Below, piece after piece: positions 58,113-64,000 of a stretch of DNA of 64,000 nt. The notes beneath the pieces were generated by a model. That model made no database searches. It had not been told where the DNA came from and worked only from the letters and a program-made list of their open reading frames with translations. Numbering within the stretch: position 1 is the stretch's first letter; every line of letters starts with the position of its first letter. The stretch lies in contig CAWFEX010000006.1 in the NCBI GenBank assembly GCA_963814955.1, positions 744,001 through 808,000 on the forward strand. The letters run 5' to 3'. The position numbers and the translations under genes were made by a program. This DNA comes from DATCJA01 sp963814955 (lineage in GTDB: Bacteria; Acidobacteriota; Vicinamibacteria; Vicinamibacterales; UBA2999).

Positions 58113-59326
58113 TGACCGCCGAACGCGATCACGTGGCGCTCCGGCCCGAACAGGCCACGATTCCACCGGGGCATTCGTGGAACCGCCTTCCGGTCGTCGG
58201 CGCCATCTGCGCCGTGCTGGGCGTAGCGGTTTGCGCGATTCTGGGGGCGGGGAATCCGAGACAATTCTTCTTCTCGTGGCTCGTGTCGTTTCTGTTCTTT
58301 CTGAGCCTGGCCCTCGGCGGGCTTTTTTTCGTGCTGATCCAGTACGCGACCCAGGGAGGCTGGGGGATCGTGCTGCGACGCATCGGGGAGACGATCTTCG
58401 CGATGCTCCCCGTGATGGCGGCGCTTTTCCTTCCGGTGGTTCTCGGTCTGCACGATCTCTATGAGTGGTCGCACGCCGAGGCCGTCGCCAACGATGCACT
58501 GCTTCGCTGGAAGGCGCCATTCCTCAACGTACCGTTCTTCCTGATTCGGGCGGGGCTCTACTTCGTAATCTGGTCCTTCATCGCCGTGGCCTATTACCGC
58601 GGCTCGCGCGGTCAGGACCTGACGGGGGATCCCGGGGTGACGGCCCGCATGCGCCGCTTTGCCGGACCCGCGATCATCGTTCTCGCGCTCACTCAGACCT
58701 TTGCCTCGATCGACTGGATCATGACGCTCACGCCGCACTGGTACTCGACCATGTTCGGCGTCTATTTCTTCGCGGGTTCCTTCGTCGGGTTCATCGCGCT
58801 TCTCTCGGTCGTCGCGGTGGCGATGATCCGGGCGGGGCTGCTCGACACGGTGGTCAGCGCCGAGCACCTGCACGATGTCGGAAAGCTCCTCTTCGCGTTC
58901 ATGGTGTTCTGGACCTATATCGCCTTCTGTCAGTTCTTCCTTATGTGGTACGCAAACCTTCCGGAAGAGACGATCTGGTACAGGGCGAGGATGGAAGGGT
59001 CCTGGATGACCGTGTCGCTCTTCCTCATGGCGGGACATTTCGTGGCGCCGTTCTTCTACCTGATGGGGAGGACCGTCAAACGCAAGGGCGCCACCCTGGC
59101 CGTCGGGGGAGCGTGGCTCCTTGTCATGCACTACGTGGATCTCTACTGGCAGGTCATGCCGACGCTCCATCCCGAAGGGTTCAGTCCGTCGTTGCTGGAC
59201 GTCGCTGCGCTCCTCTCCGTCGGCGGGTGCTTCGTGGCGGCGGCGAGCTGGTTGATGCGGCGGCAAGCCCTCGTACCGCTACGCGATCCGAGGCTCGCCG
59301 AATCGCTCGCGTTCGAGAACGTGTGA
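58112..59326 (+). CDS. Second ActF membrane subunit
   Basis: The 404-residue protein has about ten helices and starts at ATG 58112 (MTAERDHVALRPEQATI). ActF hallmarks are present: WKAPFLNVPFFLIRAGLYF and FASIDWIMTLTPHWYSTMFG. It ends the actC2-actD2-actF2 trio, which lacks heme and FeS subunits. A cupredoxin gene follows after a repeat-bearing spacer. Confidence 0.91.
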   Translation: MTAERDHVALRPEQATIPPGHSWNRLPVVGAICAVLGVAVCAILGAGNPRQFFFSWLVSFLFFLSLALGGLFFVLIQYATQGGWGIVLRRIGETIFAMLPVMAALFLPVVLGLHDLYEWSHAEAVANDALLRWKAPFLNVPFFLIRAGLYFVIWSFIAVAYYRGSRGQDLTGDPGVTARMRRFAGPAIIVLALTQTFASIDWIMTLTPHWYSTMFGVYFFAGSFVGFIALLSVVAVAMIRAGLLDTVVSAEHLHDVGKLLFAFMVFWTYIAFCQFFLMWYANLPEETIWYRARMEGSWMTVSLFLMAGHFVAPFFYLMGRTVKRKGATLAVGGAWLLVMHYVDLYWQVMPTLHPEGFSPSLLDVAALLSVGGCFVAAASWLMRRQALVPLRDPRLAESLAFENV

Positions 59327-59390
59327 GGTCGTACTCGACGAAGCCGCCGGCGCAGTCGGACCGTACACATCAAGCGCGCGACGGCGGGCG

Positions 59391-59438
59391 AGGGCTCGGC
59401 CTGAGCGGCGTCGAAGGGCTCGCCCTGAGCAGCGTCGA
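59391..59438. repeat. 24-bp tandem direct repeat, actF2-cupredoxin spacer
   Basis: Two head-to-tail units of 24 bases (59391-59414 and 59415-59438) share 22 positions; each contains CTGAGC and GCGTCGA, a motif common in dispersed intergenic repeats. A third partial unit (AGGGTTG) follows. The rest of the 59327-59599 spacer is AT-rich near 59460-59520 and may hold a promoter. Confidence 0.65.
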
Positions 59439-59599
59439 AGGGTTGCCCGCATGGCGGGTTTGATATAGTTTCTGGTGTAGTTCTGTTGTAGAGTGCGCTC
59501 GCAATTTTTGTATTTTGGTGCCGACTGCCCGCTTTGATCACGGATGAGTGCAGAATCCGCGACGTGAGAGGCAGGATTGAGCTGATGAAGGAGACGACA

Positions 59600-60319
59600 A
59601 TGCGTTGTACATGGAACCAGTTGAGCCTGGCGGCTGGGCTGTTAGTGGCGGCACTGTTGCCGGGAGTGGCTGGCGCGGCGACCGTTACCGGAGCCGTCAC
59701 CTTCAACGGCAAAGCTCCCGCTCTCAAGCCGCTCGCCATGGACGCCGAACCTGTGTGCCACAAGGCGCACGGAGCGAAACCCGTGGCCAACGAGATGCTG
59801 GTCCTGGGCAGCGGCAACACCATGGGGAACATCATGGTCTGGGTTTCGAAGGGGGTGCCGGCAGGCAAGACCTATCCCGCTCCCAAGACTCCGGTAACTC
59901 TCGATCAAAAAGGCTGTCAGTACCTGCCGCATGTGACGGGAATCATGGTCGGGCAGCCCTATAGAATCCTCAACTCCGACGGCATCCTCCACAACATCCA
60001 TACGCTTCCCAAGATCAATCCGGCATTCAACCGGGGGCAGCCGGCGACGGTCAAGGAGATGACCACGTCGTTCCCCAAGCCGGAGGCGATGCTCCAGGTC
60101 AAGTGCGACGTCCACCCATGGATGAGCGCTTACATCGGCGTCTTCACTCATCCCTTCTTCTCGGTGACTGGCGCGGACGGGAAGTTCTCGCTCAATGGCC
60201 TCGACGCGGGGACCTACGAGATCACCGCCTGGCACGAGAGGCTCGGGACGCAGACGGCGTCGGTTACGGTTGGCGCCAACGAGACGAAGAGCCAGAACTT
60301 CACGTTCGCTGTGAAATAG
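59600..60319 (+). CDS. Secreted blue-copper-like (cupredoxin) protein
   Basis: The 239-residue exported protein starts at ATG 59600, with AAGGAG 7 bases upstream. It has a signal peptide (about 8-27). A domain with ILHNIHTLP and KCDVHPWMSAYIGVF carries the His, Cys, His and Met ligands expected for a type 1 copper site. The C-terminal part (TGADGKFSLNGLDAGTYEIT) is a carboxypeptidase-regulatory-like strand set. It lies between actF2 and coxA2, so it could be the soluble electron carrier of the second chain. That role is inferred. Confidence 0.8.
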   Translation: MRCTWNQLSLAAGLLVAALLPGVAGAATVTGAVTFNGKAPALKPLAMDAEPVCHKAHGAKPVANEMLVLGSGNTMGNIMVWVSKGVPAGKTYPAPKTPVTLDQKGCQYLPHVTGIMVGQPYRILNSDGILHNIHTLPKINPAFNRGQPATVKEMTTSFPKPEAMLQVKCDVHPWMSAYIGVFTHPFFSVTGADGKFSLNGLDAGTYEITAWHERLGTQTASVTVGANETKSQNFTFAVK

Positions 60320-60338
60320 CGATCGGGAGAACCACCCC

Positions 60339-62096
60339 ATGAGTCAAGGCGTCGCTCCGCCCAAGCCGCACGTCCCGCACGAAGCCCATCACGAGGAGCT
60401 GGGTTTCTGGCGCAAGTACGTCTTCTCCACCGACCACAAGGTCATCGGCATCCAGTACGCCATCACCGGCCTGCTGTTCCTCTTGTTCGGCTTTTGTCTG
60501 ATGATGCTGATGCGCTGGCAGCTCGCCTACCCTGGCGTGCCGCTGCCGCTGATCGGCGCGCTCTTCGGCGAAGCGCGCATGCCGGGCGGGACGATGCTCC
60601 CCGAGTTCTACAACGAGCTCGGGGCGATGCACGGCACCATCATGGTCTTCCTCGGGGTGGTCCCGCTCGCCGTCGGAGGATTCGGGAACTTCGTGCTCCC
60701 GCTCCAGATTGGAGCCCCGGACATGGCGTTCCCGAAGATCAACATGGTGAGCTACTGGTGCCTCTTCCTCGGCGGCATGACGATGCTCGGCAGCTTTTTC
60801 GTCCCCGGCGGCGCCGCGCAAGCCGGGTGGACCTCCTACACGCCCCTCTCCGTTATCGCAGGCACAGGTCAGACGTGGTGGCTCATCGGGATGATCTTCC
60901 TGATCACCTCGTCGCTGCTCGGAGCGGTCAACTTCATCACGACCACGATCCAGATCCGCGCCAAGGGGCTCACCTTCATGCGGTTCCCCTTTTTCGTGTG
61001 GGCCCAGTTCGTGACAGCCTTCCTCCTCCTCCTGGCCTTCCCGCCGCTCGAGGCCGCGGGGGTCATGCAGTTGATGGATCGTGTGGCCGGCACGGCCTTC
61101 TTCGACCCGGGCGGCCTCATCATCAGCGGACAGCCCCTCGCCAGCGCCGGCGGAGGCAACCCGCTCCTCTGGCAGCACCTGTTCTGGTTCCTGGCGCACC
61201 CGGAAGTCTACGTCCTGATCCTGCCCGGGATGGGAATCGTGGCCGAGATCATCGCGAACAACACGCGGAAGCCGCTGTGGGGCTATCGTTCGATGGTCTA
61301 CTCGCTCGTCTTCCTCGGCTTCATGTCCTTCATCGTCTGGGCGCACCACATGTTCATGACCGGCATGGGGACGGCGATGGCGGCGTTCTTCCAGACGACC
61401 ACGATGATCATTTCGATTCCGTCGGTCGTGATCCTCACGGCCCTGATCATCTCGCTCTGGGGTGGATCGATACGCTTCAACACGCCCATGCTCTTCGCGC
61501 TCGCCTTTCTCCCGATGTTCGGCATCGGCGGGCTCACTGGGCTTCCGCTCGCTTTCAACATCGCGGACATCCCGCTGCACGACACGTACTACGTCATCGC
61601 CCATTTCCACTACGTCGTCGCACCGGGGACGATCTTCGCCCTCATGGCGGGGATCTACTACTGGTATCCAAAGGCAACCGGCCGGAAGATGAGCGAGACG
61701 CTCGGCAAGATTCACTTCGCCGGCTCGCTCGTCTTCATGAACGTCATCTTCATGCCGATGTTCATCATCGGGATGGCCGGCGTCTCGCGGCGCCTGTTCG
61801 ACGCCGGATCGGCCTACGACTTTGCGCAGCCGACCATGCAGTGGAACGTCGTCTCGTCGTGGGGCGCGTGGGCGCTCGCGGCCTTCCAGATCCCCTTCAT
61901 CTTCAATTTCTTCTGGAGCATCAGGCACGGGGAGAAGGCCGAGGACAATGTCTGGCAGGCCACGACGATTGAGTGGGCCGCTCCCTCGCCTCCGCCGCAC
62001 GGCAATTTCGCCCACGCCCCGCAGGCGTACCGAGGACCCTACGAGTACAGCGTGCCCGGCGCGGGCAAGGACTTCGTGCCCCAATTCGAGGCTTGA
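60339..62096 (+). CDS. Second cytochrome c oxidase subunit I, K-channel lysine absent
   Basis: The 585-residue heme-copper oxidase catalytic subunit has metal ligands H98, H287, H336/H337 and H422/H424. HPEVY (287-291) keeps the A1-type glutamate 289 and cross-link tyrosine 291. N117, D128 and N135 of the D channel are present. At the K-channel position the usual lysine is Ile365 (codon 61431-61433; IPSVVILTALI in place of IPTGIKIFSW). It is not a close copy of the first CoxA. coxC2 begins 6 bases later. Confidence 0.94.
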   Translation: MSQGVAPPKPHVPHEAHHEELGFWRKYVFSTDHKVIGIQYAITGLLFLLFGFCLMMLMRWQLAYPGVPLPLIGALFGEARMPGGTMLPEFYNELGAMHGTIMVFLGVVPLAVGGFGNFVLPLQIGAPDMAFPKINMVSYWCLFLGGMTMLGSFFVPGGAAQAGWTSYTPLSVIAGTGQTWWLIGMIFLITSSLLGAVNFITTTIQIRAKGLTFMRFPFFVWAQFVTAFLLLLAFPPLEAAGVMQLMDRVAGTAFFDPGGLIISGQPLASAGGGNPLLWQHLFWFLAHPEVYVLILPGMGIVAEIIANNTRKPLWGYRSMVYSLVFLGFMSFIVWAHHMFMTGMGTAMAAFFQTTTMIISIPSVVILTALIISLWGGSIRFNTPMLFALAFLPMFGIGGLTGLPLAFNIADIPLHDTYYVIAHFHYVVAPGTIFALMAGIYYWYPKATGRKMSETLGKIHFAGSLVFMNVIFMPMFIIGMAGVSRRLFDAGSAYDFAQPTMQWNVVSSWGAWALAAFQIPFIFNFFWSIRHGEKAEDNVWQATTIEWAAPSPPPHGNFAHAPQAYRGPYEYSVPGAGKDFVPQFEA

Positions 62097-62102
62097 TTCG
62101 CG

Positions 62103-62693
62103 ATGGACATCCCTTACACCGTCGAGGTCCGGCGCGACACCGGCCTGAACAACGGCAAGATCGGCATCTGGCTCTTCCTGGCCTCCGAGGTCATGCTGTT
62201 TGGGGCTCTCTTCGCGAGCTACATCCTGATTCGGGTAGGAGCGCCGAGCTGGCCGCGGGGAGACACGATCCTGGACGTCCCGCTTGCCACGTTCAACACG
62301 ATCGTCCTGATTTCGTCGTCCGTCACGATGGTCATGGCGTGGGCGTCGCTGATGCGCCGCCGCTTCGGGACCTTTCGGAAATACATGGGGGCCACCATCC
62401 TGCTCGGGTTGGTCTTCCTCATCGTCAAGTATTTCGAATACGGCCACCATCTCGCATTAGGGGAATATCCCAGCAGCAACAACTTCCTCGCCATCTACTA
62501 CACCTTGACCGGCCTGCACATGCTCCACGTGTTCGGCGGGATGTGCGTGAACGCGTATTTCTGGGGCCCCGGCGCGAAGCTCTGGAAGACGAATCCGGTG
62601 TGGTTTACAAACCGCGTCGAGCACTCCGGGCTCTTCTGGCATTTCGTGGATCTGGTCTGGATCTTCCTTTTCCCGACGCTGTATCTTTTGTAA
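62103..62693 (+). CDS. Second cytochrome c oxidase subunit III
   Basis: The 196-residue membrane protein has five helices. Motifs include FLASEVMLFGALFASYILIR and YYTLTGLHMLHVFGGMCVNA, ending with WHFVDLVWIFLFPTLYLL. It is shorter than the first CoxC (233 residues) because it lacks the His-rich N-terminus. It lies in the run coxA2-coxC2-coxD2. Confidence 0.93.
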   Translation: MDIPYTVEVRRDTGLNNGKIGIWLFLASEVMLFGALFASYILIRVGAPSWPRGDTILDVPLATFNTIVLISSSVTMVMAWASLMRRRFGTFRKYMGATILLGLVFLIVKYFEYGHHLALGEYPSSNNFLAIYYTLTGLHMLHVFGGMCVNAYFWGPGAKLWKTNPVWFTNRVEHSGLFWHFVDLVWIFLFPTLYLL

Positions 62694-62719
62694 AGCGGCA
62701 TCTTCTGTAGGCGGCATTC

Positions 62720-63051
62720 ATGACGAGTGACCACGCAGCGGCATCCATGGCGGGCGATCACGCAGTCGATATCGACAAACACGTCAGGGTCTACATCACC
62801 GTCTTCGTCGCATTGATGGTCCTCACACTCATCACGGTGGCGGTCTCGTACTTGACCTTGCCGTTCCGTTTGCCGTGACCGTTGCGCTGTTCGTCGCGAC
62901 CGTTAAGGGAGCACTCGTGGCGGGCTACTTCATGCACCTGGTCTCCGAGAAGAAACTGATCTACGCGGTCCTCGCGCTGACCGTTGCCTTTTTCGTGGCG
63001 TTGCTGGCGCTTCCGGTCGTCACCCACAGCAACGGCTTTTGGATCCACTAA
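62720..63051 (+). pseudogene. Second CoxD (subunit IV), frameshifted
   Basis: From ATG 62720 the frame reads MTSDHAAASMAGDHAVDID, then helix 1 (VYITVFVALMVLTLITVAV), and stops at 62878 after YLTLPFRLP. The rest of the protein, AVTVALFVATVKGALVAGYF and ALTVAFFVALLALPVVTH, continues in another frame to TAA 63049-63051. One missing base in TTCCGTTT (near 62866) explains the break; restoring it gives a normal subunit IV of about 110 residues. Stop and next ATG overlap (TAATG). Confidence 0.88.
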
Positions 63052-63248
63052 TGAACCTCAGGTGGTTCCACGCCCTGCTGATCCTCCTCTCCGCGGCGCT
63101 CGCGGTGCTGTTCGGTCTCTGGTGCCTGTCCCAATATGCGCGGGGGGACGGGATCGCAACCCTCGTCGCGGCCATCGCGTCTTTCGCCGTGTCGTTCGGC
63201 CTGGTCGTCTACGACTCGTGGTTCCTGCGCAAAACGAGGACGCTGTGA
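63051..63248 (+). CDS. Small two-helix membrane protein in oxidase operon
   Basis: The 65 residues (MNLRWFHALLILLSAALAV first helix about 5-24; second VAAIASFAVSFGLVVYDSWF about 37-56) end with FLRKTRTL. It has no cofactor motif. The start overlaps the coxD2 stop and its stop overlaps the next ATG, so it is part of the oxidase operon. Possibly an accessory or assembly subunit; no family named. Confidence 0.7.
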   Translation: MNLRWFHALLILLSAALAVLFGLWCLSQYARGDGIATLVAAIASFAVSFGLVVYDSWFLRKTRTL

Positions 63249-63550
63249 TGAAGACAGGGTCGATCCGTCTCGGAATGACACGGGTTCTCATGACTGCGGC
63301 TGCCATCGTGTTCGGCGGCAGCTCGAGCGTCCTTGCCTGCCCGGTGTGCTTCGGGCTACTCGACGCAGAGAACACCTCGATGATCGACGGGACGAAGCTC
63401 GGCATCCTGGTGCTGCTGGCCATCACACTTGCCGTGCAGGGCGCGTTCATGGCCTTCTTCCTGTATCTCCGTAAACGCGCGAAGCGCATCGCGGAGATCG
63501 ACCTCGACATTGAGTGGTCGGAGCTCCAAGGAGGAGCGTCGAGATCATGA
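63248..63550 (+). CDS. Small exported membrane protein with CPVC motif
   Basis: The 100-residue protein has an N-terminal signal/anchor (about 10-28) followed at once by ACPVCFGLLDAENTSM, with CPVC as a possible metal or thiol site, then a transmembrane helix (ILVLLAITLAVQGAFMAFFL). It ends in a charged tail. It overlaps its neighbours by 3-4 bases. Its place before coxB2 suggests copper delivery or assembly, which is inferred. Confidence 0.7.
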   Translation: MKTGSIRLGMTRVLMTAAAIVFGGSSSVLACPVCFGLLDAENTSMIDGTKLGILVLLAITLAVQGAFMAFFLYLRKRAKRIAEIDLDIEWSELQGGASRS

Positions 63551-64000
63551 CCGAATGGCTGGGGCTCCCGCCGCTCGCCGCGGCTCACGGCGCACAGATC
63601 GACAACCTGATCGGCTGGATTCACATTTTCATGCTCATCCTGTTCGTGGGCTGGGGAGGGTTCTTCCTCTACACCCTGGTCCGTTTCCGGAAATCGCGGA
63701 ATCCGGTGGCGGACTACAAGGGCGTCACGTCGAACAGGTCGACCTATCTCGAGGTTGCTGTGGCCGTGGTCGAGGCCGTTCTCCTGATCGGATTCGCAAT
63801 CCCCCTGTGGGCCGCGAGGATCGGCGACATCCCCCCGGAGAACGAATCGCAGATCGTTCAGGTCACCGGCGAGCAGTTCGCGTGGAACTTCCACTATCCC
63901 GGGCCCGACCGGTTATTCGGCCGCACCGACATCAAGCTGCTCGACCTCCAGTCGAACCCGCTGGGACTCGATCGCTCCGATCCTGCCGCGAAGGACGACG
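63547..64000 (+). CDS. Second cytochrome c oxidase subunit II, cut by window edge
   Basis: The 151 visible residues start at ATG 63547: a periplasmic lead (MTEWLGLPPLAAAHGAQID), two transmembrane helices (HIFMLILFVGWGGFFLYTL; VAVAVVEAVLLIGFAIPLW), then the start of the CuA domain (QIVQVTGEQFAWNFHYPGPD). The copper ligands would lie beyond base 64000. Unlike the first oxidase, subunit II is last in the operon. Whether a heme c domain follows cannot be seen. Confidence 0.9.
   Translation, partial: MTEWLGLPPLAAAHGAQIDNLIGWIHIFMLILFVGWGGFFLYTLVRFRKSRNPVADYKGVTSNRSTYLEVAVAVVEAVLLIGFAIPLWAARIGDIPPENESQIVQVTGEQFAWNFHYPGPDRLFGRTDIKLLDLQSNPLGLDRSDPAAKDD

Noticed and set aside
56092..59326. Idea that the second actC-D-F is a recent tandem duplication
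   Set aside because: The proteins differ widely in tails and in sequence from the first set, and the following oxidase is of another subtype, so separate origin fits better.
59391..59450. Direct repeats considered as an operator or attachment site
   Set aside because: The sequence type (CTGAGC...GTCGAAGGG) resembles dispersed intergenic repeats, and no integrase or regulator is nearby.
60300..62450. 716-codon open frame on the minus strand
   Set aside because: It is antisense to coxA2 and coxC2; the Glu/His/Arg-rich product is a codon-bias shadow of a high-GC membrane-protein gene.

Overview
This window comes from a high-GC Gram-negative bacterium. Gene content suggests the phylum Acidobacteriota, perhaps Vicinamibacteria: alternative complex III fused to caa3-type oxidase operons, abundant GTAG hairpin repeats, and many secreted proteins of unassigned function. 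That placement is inference from gene content; no marker phylogeny was run.

Layout. Positions 1-2022 (minus) hold the yidC-yidD-rnpA-rpmH block. Positions 2415-10297 (plus) hold dnaA, dnaN, gyrB and gyrA, with DnaA-box-like sites on both sides of dnaA, so this is the chromosome origin region. Positions 10284-21559 carry housekeeping genes: a small secreted protein, pcrA/uvrD, glmS, glmU, rsmI, a DUF885 metallopeptidase, an FmdB zinc ribbon, galU and serS. Positions 21603-23255 hold a DoxX protein, tRNA-Ser(UGA) and decayed DNA with an RND efflux pump remnant. Positions 23256-27518 (minus) are a tightly overlapped cassette of CotH kinase, OprP-like porin, VTC polyphosphate-polymerase domain and DUF4956 membrane protein. 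A divergent ECF sigma factor operon follows (27591-29494), then a decayed IS110 transposase, an ABC-F ATPase and recQ. Positions 35302-42339 are mixed accessory genes: a cytochrome c/beta-propeller fusion, a lipoprotein, a BBE flavoenzyme, an MFS carrier, a secreted methyltransferase and a zinc ribbon protein.

Positions 42417 to the right edge form a respiratory superlocus. It begins with a miniature CoxB that has lost both the CuA site and heme c. A complete alternative complex III (actABCDEF) follows, then a small membrane protein, SCO1 and an A2-type (YSHP motif) caa3 oxidase (coxBACD). A second set comes next: actC, actD and actF only, a blue-copper-like protein, and a second oxidase (coxA-coxC-coxD-two small proteins-coxB). 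The second CoxA has an A1-type HPEVY motif but isoleucine in place of the K-channel lysine. The first set should pass electrons from menaquinol through ACIII to a CuA/heme-c oxidase. The second set has no ACIII iron-sulfur or heme subunits of its own, so it must borrow them or work differently.

Several otherwise conserved genes (rsmI, galU, recQ, the second coxD) are broken by single-base indels. Either the assembly carries indel errors or there has been recent decay; raw reads would decide. Short GTAG-flanked hairpins, similar in structure but different in arm sequence, recur between genes and look like REP elements.
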